A DNA stretch of 59,273 nucleotides from Candidatus Rokuibacteriota bacterium (GTDB lineage Bacteria; Methylomirabilota; Methylomirabilia; Rokubacteriales; CSP1-6), in the NCBI GenBank assembly GCA_003221515.1, contig QHSI01000111.1, positions 1-59,273 of the forward strand, written 5' to 3'. Both the position numbers and the translations under genes were made by a program. Each line of letters begins with the position of its first letter. Positions within the stretch are counted from its first letter, which is position 1. The notes under the pieces were generated by a model. It ran no database searches and was not told the origin of the DNA. It was given only the letters and a program-made list of their open reading frames with translations. Shown one piece after another: positions 17,520 to 27,840 of the stretch.

Positions 17520-19136
17520 ATGCGCTTCGAGACAAGGCTCAGCGACGAGCTCATCGAGCGGTACCAGCAGTCCGGGGACTGGGGCGCCGAGACGTTCTAC
17601 GCGATCCTCGCCCGCCGCGCCGCGACCCATCCCGATCGCGTGGCGATCGTCGACCGCGGGCGCCGGATCACGTACGGCGAGCTCAGGACCCGCGTCGACC
17701 GCGTCGCAGCCGGGCTCGGCGCCCTCGACATCGGGAGGGGCGACGTGGTCACGATCCAGCTCCCGAACTGGGCCGAGTTCGCATACGTGTTCTTCGCCCT
17801 GGAGCGCCTGGGCGCGGTGGCGAACCAGATCGGACCCGACTTCCGGAGCCGCGAGGTCGACTATATCTTGCGCTTCTCGGAGAGCCGCGCCTTCGTCTGC
17901 CCGGCGAGCTTCAAGAGCTTCGACTACGTGAAGATGATCGGCGAGCTGCGGCCCGGGTTGCCCGACCTCCAGGCGGTCTGTGTGCTGGGCGGCGTCGCCG
18001 GCCCGGGGCGCGTGTCGCTCGACGCGCTCGTGGAGCACGCGAGCGCCGTCGCGCCGCCCGGCGCCCGCCAGGGCGCGAACGACGTGATGCGGATGGCCTT
18101 CACGTCGGGCACGACCGGCAATCCCAAGGGTGTGATCCACAGCCACAACACGACGCTCTCGACCTGCCGGACGCTGAACACCGACATGCGCGTCACCGAG
18201 GACGACGTGTTCCTGGTCTACCTGCCGCTCGGGCTCAACTGGGGGTACCTGACGCTCGTGCAAGCGATCATGGCCGGCGCGCGTGTGGTCCTGCTCGATC
18301 AGTTCAGTGCCGCCGCCGCGCTCGACCTGATCCGGCGCGAGCGCGTCACCTACATCCCGACCGCGCCCGCGTCGATCATCGCCATCCTGAACCATCCTGA
18401 CCTCGGCCAGTCCGATCTGTCCTCGCTCCGCGTGGTCATCACCGGGGGCGCCTCGTGCCCGATCGAGACCATTCGCGAGTTCCGGGCGCGGATGCACGGC
18501 CACCTGATCGAGCTGTACGGAATGCTGGAGACCGGCTTCCACACCTACACGCGGCTCACCGACGACCCGGAGGCGGTCACCGGCACGGTGGGCACCGTCT
18601 CCTCCGGTCTCGGGATCCGCATCATCGACGACGCCGGCCGCGACGTCCCACCGCGGGCCGAGGGCGAGATCGCGGCCCTGGGCCCGTCGGTCCACCTCGG
18701 CTATCACAAGAACCCCACCGCGAACGCCGAGCTCTTCACCGCCGACGGCTGGTTCCGCACCGGGGATCTCGGACAGTTCGACGCGGCCGGCAACGTGAAG
18801 ATCGTGGGCCGCCTCAAGGAGATGATCAACCGCGGCGGCAAGAAGTTCTTCCCCCGCGAGATCGAGGAGATCCTCTATACGCACCCGAAGATCCTCCACG
18901 CCGCGATCGTCGGCGTCCCGGATCCCCGGCTCGGCGAGCGCAATTGTCTCTGCGTGATTCCGCGCGCCGGCCAGCAGCTCGCCCTCGACGAGGTGGTGGC
19001 CTACCTCAAGGACGACGTGGCGACGTACAAGCTCCCGGAGACGATCGAGATCTTCGACGAGCTGCCCTTCACGCCCACCGGGAAGATCCAGCGCCATGTC
19101 CTCGTGCGCCGCGTGCTCGAGCGCCGCGGCGCCTGA
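17520..19136 (+). CDS. AMP-forming acyl-CoA synthetase
   Basis: A 538-residue member of the ANL superfamily, converting a carboxylic acid, ATP and CoA to acyl-CoA. The P-loop-like AMP motif is AFTSGTTGNPKGVIHSH. The second core motif is YGMLETGF (Met in place of the usual Thr). GWFRTGDLG and the hinge GRLKEMINRGGKKFFPREIE follow, and the acylation Lys lies in FTPTGKIQRHVL near the end. ATG 17520 lies 5 bp after livF, with GGGAGG before it, so it is the last gene of the Liv operon. It probably activates the imported acid; the exact substrate cannot be told. Confidence 0.92.
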   Translation: MRFETRLSDELIERYQQSGDWGAETFYAILARRAATHPDRVAIVDRGRRITYGELRTRVDRVAAGLGALDIGRGDVVTIQLPNWAEFAYVFFALERLGAVANQIGPDFRSREVDYILRFSESRAFVCPASFKSFDYVKMIGELRPGLPDLQAVCVLGGVAGPGRVSLDALVEHASAVAPPGARQGANDVMRMAFTSGTTGNPKGVIHSHNTTLSTCRTLNTDMRVTEDDVFLVYLPLGLNWGYLTLVQAIMAGARVVLLDQFSAAAALDLIRRERVTYIPTAPASIIAILNHPDLGQSDLSSLRVVITGGASCPIETIREFRARMHGHLIELYGMLETGFHTYTRLTDDPEAVTGTVGTVSSGLGIRIIDDAGRDVPPRAEGEIAALGPSVHLGYHKNPTANAELFTADGWFRTGDLGQFDAAGNVKIVGRLKEMINRGGKKFFPREIEEILYTHPKILHAAIVGVPDPRLGERNCLCVIPRAGQQLALDEVVAYLKDDVATYKLPETIEIFDELPFTPTGKIQRHVLVRRVLERRGA

Positions 19137-19142
19137 GGGACG

Positions 19143-21515
19143 TCAGCGGAGCCAGCGCGGTCCGAGCGCCGCGAAGCCGGCCTTGGTCAGCTGGTAGCCG
19201 AGCTCGCGGTAGGACTCGAACTGTCCCTCGTCGAAGAACTGATCGCCGGTCGTCTCCTGGGGGAAGGTCAGATGGTTCCGCGCGTACTCCAGAAGGTCTT
19301 CACTCTCGTGCAGGTCTTCGCTCATCGTCGGCTTGATGTAGACGAGGCGGCCCTCCCCGCCGACGTCGCCCTGGTTGGGCGGATAGACGATCTTGCCCAC
19401 CTGGAACCCCGCCGCCGCGCGCGGGCTCGTCCCGTCGCCGTGGAGCTTGCCGAGATCGAGCTGGATGTCGATCCCGAAGTCGATCCGCGCCTTCCGCATG
19501 ATGTTGGCGATGTCCTCGAACTTCCGCGTCGGGTCCGCGCCGCAGTCGACCGCGATGATGGTCTTGCAGCGCCGCTCCAGCAGGCCGTAGAGGCCGGTGT
19601 TGTCGAAATGGCCACCGTCGCTCACGAACACGTACCAGTCGTTCTCGTCGGTCAGGCTGAAGAGCTCTTTCAGGAAGAAGTAGTGCCAGAAGACCAGCCC
19701 GGCCCGCAGGTGCACGGCCGGGTTCGGCAGCCACTGACCCAGCCGAACATTCAGCAGCGCCATCAAGACGGCGAGGCCGGGTTTCGTGGCCGAGCCCATC
19801 TGCGGACTCACCGCCGCGCCGGAGACGGCCATCGCGGTGGCGAGCTCCAGCCGCCCTCGCGCGTACGCGCCGGTCGGCGCATAGCCAACACGCGGCGAGC
19901 CGCAGTAGAGCTTCGAGAACAGGAAATGCGCGGATCGCCGGCCGCGCAGCGAGAGATCTCGCGATCCGGAGAGGTTGAGCGTGGCGTTCACCAGGTGATA
20001 GGGGCCGTTGTTCGTGGGAAGCACGTCGCGCAGCCGGATCCGGTCGCTGGTGACGATCTGCGCCGAGGACCGGCGGATCACGTAGGCGTCGGCGAGGCGG
20101 TCGCGATAGAAGTTCAGCAGCGACACCCGGTTGACGTTGATGACGAAGCCCGACACGACGGCGATCACGAAGAGCCGCGGATACCACTCCACCAGCGTCG
20201 GGTAGTCCTCGCGCGAGAGCCACTCACCGAAATGAACGATCTCCACCGCGGCCAGCAGCCCCGCCGCCGCGAAGCCGAAGATCCACAATGATCGCTTCAG
20301 GTATCCGATGACGGCCGCCGGAATCGCCGCGGCCAGGATCGGGAAGAGCACGGTCATCAGGGAATCGAGCGCTCGCCCCTCGCCGATCGTGAACCCGGCC
20401 TCGCCCAGCGCCCTGATCAGCTCGACCTCCGGTCCCGCGAAGTAGAGATCGCCGGCGAGGCCCTTGTTGGCGATGGTGAGCTGGGTGTCCCAGATGCCGT
20501 CGACGAGGTGCTGGAGCGTCGTCTGGCCGCCGCCGACACGTGCTCCCGCCACCTGCAGCGCGCCCCGGAGGTCTTCCACGGTCCCCTCGACGTGCTGACA
20601 CTCGCGGGGAGCCGGGCCTTTGCAGAACCCGAAAACTTTTAGCCCGCCTTCCAGTTGGCCCAGCGCGACGGGCTGGGAGCCGAGCACGAGCCCGACCAGC
20701 TCGTAGTAGGCCCAGGGGGCCGCGATCAGAAAGCCGAGCGCCATCGCGACGGCGACCGCCACGGCGGCGCCGGCCATCAAGACGTCCCGAGCCCGTTTGG
20801 TCCAGGCGGCGAGATAGGGGGCGACCAGCCACGCCGCCGTGATGACGCCGAGACCGGCGGCGAGCCATCTCAAGTACGACCATCCCCATGCCCACTGGGC
20901 CGTCGCGAGCCAGGAGAGGATCAGCGTCCCGGCCACGAAGAGGAACCCCAGACCGCTGAGGGGCGCGATGAGGTTCAGGATGAGCGCGCCCAGATAGGCC
21001 GCGACCAGGCGCCAGACCCCGAGGCTCAGGATCCCGCGGCGAGGAACCAGGTAGTTGCTGTAGTCGCGCAGGTGCCGAACTTCCGGGGCTTCGCGGTCGG
21101 CACCCGAGAACCCGAGCGGAAACGCCCCGGGGTCGCGGCCCGCCGGGCGCACGCCCGCGCGCGGGTCGCTCGTGAGCAAGGACGTCACGCACGAGCCGAC
21201 GTAGCCGCCGCCTGACACGGTCGACAGGTAGTCGACGAACTTCAGCAGATCGAGGTGGGATAGCGCCTGGAGGACGCCGAGCGAAAACGTCGCCGAGCGG
21301 ATCCCACCGCCGGACAGGGCGAGACCCACCGTTCCGTGGGCGACGCGGGGCGCGATCGCGGTTCCGGCGCGCGGGCGCTCGGCCTGGAGGCTCGAGGGGT
21401 CGACGTCCTGATCGCCGAGCCGCCGCCGGCGCTCGACGAGGTAGTCGAGCTCGGCCGCGTACACGTCGGCCACGCTTCGACGGAGACCTTCGGTGGGTCG
21501 AGAGTCCTTCTGCAT
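19143..21515 (-). CDS. patatin-like phospholipase with membrane domain
   Basis: A 790-residue protein. The patatin oxyanion loop VGLALSGGGIRSATFSLGVL (residues 62-81) and the nucleophile motif STVSGGGYVGS (about 101-111) come first; the active-site Ser is the one in VSGGG. About five membrane segments occupy roughly 165-275 and 380-470. The catalytic Asp follows late, in VSDGGHFDNTGLYGLLERR. The fold is therefore split by a membrane insert, as in other large bacterial patatins. It probably hydrolyses lipid acyl esters. It converges with the acyl-CoA synthetase gene, leaving a 6-bp gap. Confidence 0.87.
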   Translation of the reverse strand: MQKDSRPTEGLRRSVADVYAAELDYLVERRRRLGDQDVDPSSLQAERPRAGTAIAPRVAHGTVGLALSGGGIRSATFSLGVLQALSHLDLLKFVDYLSTVSGGGYVGSCVTSLLTSDPRAGVRPAGRDPGAFPLGFSGADREAPEVRHLRDYSNYLVPRRGILSLGVWRLVAAYLGALILNLIAPLSGLGFLFVAGTLILSWLATAQWAWGWSYLRWLAAGLGVITAAWLVAPYLAAWTKRARDVLMAGAAVAVAVAMALGFLIAAPWAYYELVGLVLGSQPVALGQLEGGLKVFGFCKGPAPRECQHVEGTVEDLRGALQVAGARVGGGQTTLQHLVDGIWDTQLTIANKGLAGDLYFAGPEVELIRALGEAGFTIGEGRALDSLMTVLFPILAAAIPAAVIGYLKRSLWIFGFAAAGLLAAVEIVHFGEWLSREDYPTLVEWYPRLFVIAVVSGFVINVNRVSLLNFYRDRLADAYVIRRSSAQIVTSDRIRLRDVLPTNNGPYHLVNATLNLSGSRDLSLRGRRSAHFLFSKLYCGSPRVGYAPTGAYARGRLELATAMAVSGAAVSPQMGSATKPGLAVLMALLNVRLGQWLPNPAVHLRAGLVFWHYFFLKELFSLTDENDWYVFVSDGGHFDNTGLYGLLERRCKTIIAVDCGADPTRKFEDIANIMRKARIDFGIDIQLDLGKLHGDGTSPRAAAGFQVGKIVYPPNQGDVGGEGRLVYIKPTMSEDLHESEDLLEYARNHLTFPQETTGDQFFDEGQFESYRELGYQLTKAGFAALGPRWLR

Positions 21516-21570
21516 CGCGCTCGGCCCGCCAAGAATAGCGCAGGCGACCTGAAAGGCGGCTACGCTCGCC

Positions 21571-21957
21571 TCATCGTGAGGATCCCCCGAAGCGGATCAC
21601 CGTGTACCCGGGCGCGTAGACTTGGCCCTCGCGCACCCGACGCTCGGCCCGGCGCTTCTCGGCGGGCACCGACTTGGGCACAATGCGACGGTCGCTCCGC
21701 CGGCGCTCCATCATCACGCGCACCCCACTGACCCCGGCGAGCTCCCGCGCGAGGAACTCGTACAGGGCCGCCTGCGCCGGGCTGACCACCAGCAGCAGCC
21801 GCACCCCCGGGAATGAGCGGGAAGGCAGGCGATTGAGGAGCTCGATCGCGTGGCGGCGGCAGATGCCGTGGGTCTTCGACTGATCGTCGAGCGGCGCCCG
21901 CTCGCCCAGCCCCGCCGGCCGGCCCTCCTGCTCGCACCACGCGCACATGACGATCAC
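21571..21957 (-). CDS. small CxWC/HGIC putative zinc-binding protein
   Basis: A 128-residue soluble protein with IVMCAWCEQEGRPAGLGERA at the start and THGICRRH about 25 residues later, a CxxC...C..H pattern able to bind zinc. A mixed alpha/beta middle (FPGVRLLLVVSPAQAAL) and a very Arg-rich tail (RRRSDRR, EKRRAERR) follow. A paralogue lies at 25871-26278. GTG 21957 is preferred over ATG 21948 because GGGGAGG lies 9-15 bases before it and the paralogue has the same spacing to CAWC. Similar small proteins with THGIC are widespread but of unknown role. Confidence 0.75.
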   Translation of the reverse strand: MIVMCAWCEQEGRPAGLGERAPLDDQSKTHGICRRHAIELLNRLPSRSFPGVRLLLVVSPAQAALYEFLARELAGVSGVRVMMERRRSDRRIVPKSVPAEKRRAERRVREGQVYAPGYTVIRFGGSSR

Positions 21958-22134
21958 CCGAAACCGCCTCCCCTCGTCGAGAAGCATCGTGAGCACGGGT
22001 GATGCCAGCGACGTCAGCATTTCTGGATGATCGGACTGGGTAGGGTTCTCGCGCGCTTAGGAGGCCGCCGGCAAGACGCGCTGAGCCTTATTGGCAAGAA
22101 CTGACAGGTTTGGTCAGACGACAGTGGCCTACCG

Positions 22135-24219
<2,085 letters not shown>

Positions 24220-24240
24220 GAATTCCTCCGTGCCTATTTT

Positions 24241-24297
24241 ATCGCCGCGCCTCGGCCAGCGGGTCCCCAGCCCCGCGACGGCCTGCGGCGCGCACTA
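24241..24297 (-). repeat. recurrent GC-rich leader element, copy proximal to the fad gene
   Basis: Read towards the gene it begins GTGCGCGCCGCAGGCCGTCG, continues CGGGGCTGGGGACCCGCTGG and ends CCGAGGCGCGGCGAT, 22 bases before ATG 24219. The core can form a GCGGG/CCCGC hairpin. It is an almost exact tandem copy of 24303-24359, 62 bp away. Confidence 0.85.
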
Positions 24298-24302
24298 CTT
24301 TT

Positions 24303-24359
24303 ATAGCCGCGCCTCGGCCGGCGGGTCCCCAGCCCCGCGACGGCCTGCGGCGCGCACTA
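24303..24359 (-). repeat. recurrent GC-rich leader element, distal tandem copy
   Basis: It is identical to the neighbouring copy except at a few bases (CCGG for CTGG in the core, GGCTAT for GGCGAT at the end). It fills the gap between the haloacid dehalogenase stop and the other copy, so the whole 146-bp intergenic space is two elements plus a ribosome site. Confidence 0.85.
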
Positions 24360-24365
24360 CTTTAC

Positions 24366-25079
24366 CTAGCAGCCGAGCCGCGCGGCGAGGTCGACGAAGT
24401 CGCTCGCCACCACGTCCCACTCCCGCGCCGGCTTCACGTCGCGGGTCTGGCCCGTGCCGTGCTCCGCCGGCCGCGGGACGAACGCGGTGCGGAGGCCCAC
24501 CGAGCTCGCCGCGGCGAGGTCGCCGTTGTGGGCGGCGACCATCATGCACTCCTCGGGCTGGAGGCCCAGCATCGAGGCCGTCGTCAGGTAGCACTCGGGC
24601 TGGGGCTTGTAGTGGCGCGCGACCTCCGCCCCGAGGATCGCGTCCCACGGGAGCCCGCCGTGCTTGGCCATGTTCACCATCAGCGCGACGTTGCCGTTCG
24701 AGAGCGTCGCCAGGACGTACTTCTTCCTGAGGCGGGTGAGGCCGGCCACGCTGTCCGGCCAGGGATCGAGGCGATGCCACGCGCGGTTGAGATGGTCGAC
24801 TTCGCCGTCCGACAGCCCCTTGATCGCGAACTGCCCGAGCAGCTTCTCGAGGCTCTCGCGATGGAGATCGTCGAGCTTCGTCCACGGGCGCCGGCCGCTC
24901 CGTACCTCGTCCATCGCCGGCTGATAGAGGCCGCGCCACGCGTCGGCGAACTTCGCCCAGTCGACCGCGAAGCCCTTCGACTTCCCGAGGGCCTGGCCCT
25001 CGCGGATGATGCTCGATCGCCAGTCCACGACCGTCCCGAACACGTCGAACGTGAGCGCTTTGACGTCCATGATGGTCAT
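24366..25079 (-). CDS. haloacid dehalogenase type II
   Basis: A 237-residue HAD-superfamily hydrolase. Motif I is TFDVFGTVVDW with the nucleophilic Asp near residue 10. Motif II is ATLSNGN, the conserved Lys is in ARHYKPQPECY, and motif III is HNGDLAAASSVG. This matches (S)-2-haloacid dehalogenases, which release halide from 2-haloalkanoates to give 2-hydroxy acids; related phosphatases cannot be excluded. ATG 25079 has GGAAAGGA just upstream. It is divergent from the phosphatase remnant gene at 25138. Confidence 0.9.
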   Translation of the reverse strand: MTIMDVKALTFDVFGTVVDWRSSIIREGQALGKSKGFAVDWAKFADAWRGLYQPAMDEVRSGRRPWTKLDDLHRESLEKLLGQFAIKGLSDGEVDHLNRAWHRLDPWPDSVAGLTRLRKKYVLATLSNGNVALMVNMAKHGGLPWDAILGAEVARHYKPQPECYLTTASMLGLQPEECMMVAAHNGDLAAASSVGLRTAFVPRPAEHGTGQTRDVKPAREWDVVASDFVDLAARLGC

Positions 25080-25106
25080 GTCCTTTCCTTGGGCTCGGGT
25101 CCCCAA

Positions 25107-25115
25107 TGCTACACT
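25107..25115 (+). promoter_or_regulatory. extended -10 promoter candidate
   Basis: TGC followed by TACACT fits TGnTAnnnT and lies 23 bases before ATG 25138. The same CCCCAATGCTA context recurs at 26490-26500 upstream of the STAS gene. Confidence 0.4.
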
Positions 25116-25137
25116 CCACGTCACTTCGAGTCCTGGA

Positions 25138-25596
25138 ATGCGTTGGCTCGTCCCGGTCCTGTTCGTCCTGATCGAGCTGTCGCCCGCGGCCGCCGACGAC
25201 GCCGCCGTGTGGGAGCTGCTGCGCGGCGGCGGTCAGGTCATCCTCATGCGCCACGCGGTGACGACGCCCGGCGTGGGCGATCCGGCCGGCTTCCGTCTGG
25301 ACGATTGCGCGACCCAGCGCAACCGCACCGACGCGAGCCGCGCCGACGCCAAGCGCGTAGGCGCCGTGTTCCAGGCGCGCGCGATTCCCCTGAGCCGCGT
25401 GCTCTCGAGCCCGTGGTGCCGCTGTCTGGAGACCGCGCGCCTCGCGTTCGGCCGCGCCGAGGTGTGGTCGCCGCTCTCGAATCTCTTCGACAACCGCGCG
25501 CGAGAGGCGGAGCACGTGCAGGCCCTCAAGGCGATCGCCGGGCGCCGGCCGACGGGCGGGAACCGCTCCGAGGTCGCGGGACGCCTCGCGCCGTGA
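25138..25596 (+). pseudogene. exported histidine-phosphatase family protein with internal deletion
   Basis: A 152-residue open frame with a signal peptide (MRWLVPVLFVLIELSPAAA) and the histidine phosphatase core: VILMRHAVTTPGVGDPAGF with the catalytic RH, and LSSPWCRCLETARLAFG. After AIAGRRPTGGN the family would continue for about 30 residues through the second catalytic His (usually in a VSHG or VTHG motif). Here it passes directly to the usual last residues, VAGRLAP. The deletion is in frame, so a protein could still be made, but the second catalytic His is gone and it is probably inactive. Confidence 0.72.
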
Positions 25597-25775
25597 CCCC
25601 GCGGGGAAGTCGACGGACCGCGCTCGCGGGCGACGCCGAAGGCTGGTTGGACACCGCGCCGCGGTGTCGGGATTCGCTCCGAACACTAGACCGAGTGCGC
25701 GAGCACCGCAACCCGGACGAGGGACCGCCGCGCGCGCGACGTCGCAAACTCTTCGACGGCGCGCGCGCCGAGGAG

Positions 25776-25784
25776 TGCTAGAGT
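25776..25784 (+). promoter_or_regulatory. extended -10 promoter candidate
   Basis: TGC followed by TAGAGT, 87 bases upstream of the CxWC protein start. Transcription would begin near 25791, placing the paired TTCCGGAA sites inside the leader. The rest of 25597-25775 shows nothing I can identify. Confidence 0.35.
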
Positions 25785-25812
25785 CGTCGGACTGCGTGGG
25801 AACAAAAGGCGT

Positions 25813-25843
25813 GTATTCCGGAATTATAGACGGTATTCCGGAA
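25813..25843. promoter_or_regulatory. paired palindromic sites 20 bp apart
   Basis: GTATTCCGGAA occurs at 25813-25823 and again at 25833-25843. Each contains the perfect palindrome TTCCGGAA. Centres are exactly 20 bp, two helical turns, apart, with an AT-rich TTATAGA between them. The pair ends 27 bases before the start of the CxWC gene. This is the geometry of a dimeric repressor operator. Confidence 0.5.
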
Positions 25844-25870
25844 ACCGAAGCGCCGAGGATCGATCCACCG

Positions 25871-26278
25871 ATGAAGCTGATCTGCGCGTGGTGTCGGGCC
25901 GAGGGTCGACCCGGCCTGCTCGGGGAGAAGCCTCCCCTCGACGATCCGGCCGAAACCCACGGCATCTGCCCCCGCCACCGCGCCGAGCTGATCGAGTCGC
26001 TGCCCTCGGCGTCGTTTCCCGGCGTCGATCTGCTGATCGTCGTCCGGCCGCTCGAAGCGGCGCTCTTCCAGTACCTCGATCGCCGGTGGTCCAGCGTGCG
26101 CGGGGTCCAGGTGATCGTGGATCGGCGGCGGGCCGAGCGCCGTCGGGGCCGCGAGCCCGTGAGCACCGAGCGACGCCGGCGGCCCGACGCGCGGATCCGT
26201 CCCCCGACGTTCACGCCGCCCGGCTACCAGATGATCCGTTTCAACCGCCCGCAGCGCCTGCCGGGCGTCGCGCGCTGA
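25871..26278 (+). CDS. small CxWC/HGIC putative zinc-binding protein (paralogue)
   Basis: A 135-residue paralogue of 21571-21957. MKLICAWCRAEGRPGLLGEK, then ETHGICPRHRAEL, FPGVDLLIVVRPLEAALFQY, the Arg-rich RRRAERRRG and the ending FTPPGYQMIRF line up with that protein throughout. The shared Cys/His pattern suggests zinc binding; the basic tail could touch nucleic acid. It sits behind a candidate operator. Function unknown. Confidence 0.78.
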   Translation: MKLICAWCRAEGRPGLLGEKPPLDDPAETHGICPRHRAELIESLPSASFPGVDLLIVVRPLEAALFQYLDRRWSSVRGVQVIVDRRRAERRRGREPVSTERRRRPDARIRPPTFTPPGYQMIRFNRPQRLPGVAR

Positions 26279-26381
26279 TCGTCTGCATTCCTCTCGGGCC
26301 ACCCCGGCCCGCGCCGCCCCCGGGGCGGCTCAGACCCCCGCCATCGGCCCCAACCCCTCTGTTGGAGCGGGGTCCATGAGC

Positions 26382-26481
26382 CCGGCGCACACCGAGGGTG
26401 GCCTGAGATAGACGCGACCCGGCTCCGCTCGCCCGCTTGTACGGTTCTGTTGGAGCGAGGGCCACCCTCGGTGTGCGCCGG
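26382..26481. repeat. 22-bp perfect inverted repeat
   Basis: The arm at 26382-26403 (CCGGCGCACACCGAGGGTGG then CC) is exactly complementary to 26460-26481, with 56 bases between. A 12-bp direct repeat, TCTGTTGGAGCG, occurs at 26358-26369 and 26446-26457. It fills most of the 267-bp gap before the STAS gene. It could be a small mobile element, an attenuator or a two-sided terminator. Confidence 0.85.
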
Positions 26482-26495
26482 CGGCGGGGCCCCAA

Positions 26496-26504
26496 TGCTA
26501 AAAT
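26496..26504 (+). promoter_or_regulatory. extended -10 promoter of the STAS operon (candidate)
   Basis: TGC followed by TAAAAT is a close extended -10 match, 42 bases before ATG 26546. It is embedded in a small CCCAAT/ATTGGG hairpin. No good -35 is present, as is usual for extended -10 promoters. Confidence 0.5.
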
Positions 26505-26545
26505 TGGGCGCCGCTTGCCCTATTTGGGATTCCGACGGGAGATGC

Positions 26546-26884
26546 ATGGATCTGGTGCAGAAGCGCATCGCCGGCACGATTGTTCTCTCCCCATCGGGCC
26601 GCATCGACCACGCTACCGCGGAGGAGTTCAAGGCCTCGCTGGCGCCTCACGTCGCCCGCTGTGCGGCCGGCCAGGATCGCCTCGTGCTCGACTTCACCGC
26701 CATCGAGTACATCAGCAGCGCGGGCCTGCGCGTCCTGATGCTCGCCGCCAAGCAGGCGAAGGCGCAGGGCGGCGCGCTCGCGGTGGCGGCGCTGCAGCCG
26801 ATCGTGCGGGAGATCTTCGAGATCAGCCGGTTCACGCTGGTCATGAAGGTGTTCACCACGCTCGACGAGGCTCTGGCCGGGTGA
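26546..26884 (+). CDS. STAS-domain anti-sigma factor antagonist
   Basis: A 112-residue single STAS domain in the SpoIIAA/RsbV class. LVLDFTAIEYISSAGLRVLM contains the phosphorylatable Ser (Ser58 by alignment with SpoIIAA). In these systems the unphosphorylated form binds the HATPase anti-sigma factor and frees a sigma factor; a PP2C phosphatase resets it. Both partner types lie downstream (27818-29992 and about 31142-31594). The ATG at 26546 is preferred over 26542 by frame. It overlaps the next gene by ATGA. Confidence 0.9.
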   Translation: MDLVQKRIAGTIVLSPSGRIDHATAEEFKASLAPHVARCAAGQDRLVLDFTAIEYISSAGLRVLMLAAKQAKAQGGALAVAALQPIVREIFEISRFTLVMKVFTTLDEALAG

Positions 26885-27840
26885 TGGTGGTCCGGTTCTG
26901 GGGCACGCGCGGCTCGATCCCCGTCGCGATGACGGCGGCCCAGGTCCAGCGCAAGCTCGTCGCGGCGCTGACGCGGGCGGCCGGACGCCCCCTGGACACG
27001 CCCCAGAAGATCCGTGAGTTCGTCGAGCGCGAGCTCGACTTCCCGGTCTCGCACACGTTCGGCGGCAACTCGTCGTGCGTGCAGATCGACGGCGGGGGTC
27101 GCGAGTACTTGCTGTGCGACCTGGGGAGTGGTGTGCGGGTGTTCGGCAACCACGTGCAAGCCGCCCACGGCCCCTCCGGGCACACCTTCCACGTGCTGAT
27201 GTCCCATCCGCACTGGGACCACGTCATGGGCTTTCCGTTCTTCATGCCGGCGTACACCGAGGGCAACCGGATCCGGATCTACGGTTGCCACCCGAGGCTG
27301 AGCGAGGTCTTCCGCCGCCAGAACGCCGCGCCGTTCTTCCCGGTCGAGTACACGCGGATGAGCGCGACGATCGAGTTCGTGCAGCTCGAGCCCGAGCGCG
27401 ACTACGAGATCAACGGGGCGCGGGTGCGGGCGAAGCTCCAGCGCCACGGCGGCGATTCGTACGGCTACCGGATCGAGCAGCACGGCAAGGTCGTCGTCTA
27501 CTCCACCGACTCCGAGCACAAGCAGGACGATCCGGCCGAGGTCATGGGCTTCGTGGAGTTCTTCAAGACCGCCGATCTCGTCATCTTCGACTCGCAGTAC
27601 TCGCTCGCGGACGCCATCTCCATCAAGGAGGACTGGGGGCACTCGAGCAACGTGGTCGGTGTCGAGCTCTGCCAGCTGGCGCGCGCCAAGCGCCTGTGCC
27701 TCTACCATCACGAGCCAATCTTCGACGACGAGCGGATCGCGGCGCTGCTCGACGAGACGCGCCGGCTCGAGGAGATCACCCGCGCCGATCACCGGGTCGA
27801 GGTCACCGCGGCGTGGGATGGCCTGGAGATCGCCCTCTGA
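26884..27840 (+). CDS. MBL-fold metallo-hydrolase
   Basis: A 318-residue metallo-beta-lactamase fold. MVVRFWGTRGSIPVA is the usual start of this group. Zinc ligands are in SHPHWDHVMGFPF, and further ligands follow in VVYSTDSEH, VIFDSQYS and the late YHHEP. Members are often found beside partner-switching proteins and PP2C phosphatases; their substrate is usually unknown, possibly a cyclic nucleotide. ATG 26884 overlaps the STAS stop. The 3' end overlaps the CHASE2 gene by 23 bp, giving a three-gene operon. Confidence 0.9.
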   Translation: MVVRFWGTRGSIPVAMTAAQVQRKLVAALTRAAGRPLDTPQKIREFVERELDFPVSHTFGGNSSCVQIDGGGREYLLCDLGSGVRVFGNHVQAAHGPSGHTFHVLMSHPHWDHVMGFPFFMPAYTEGNRIRIYGCHPRLSEVFRRQNAAPFFPVEYTRMSATIEFVQLEPERDYEINGARVRAKLQRHGGDSYGYRIEQHGKVVVYSTDSEHKQDDPAEVMGFVEFFKTADLVIFDSQYSLADAISIKEDWGHSSNVVGVELCQLARAKRLCLYHHEPIFDDERIAALLDETRRLEEITRADHRVEVTAAWDGLEIAL

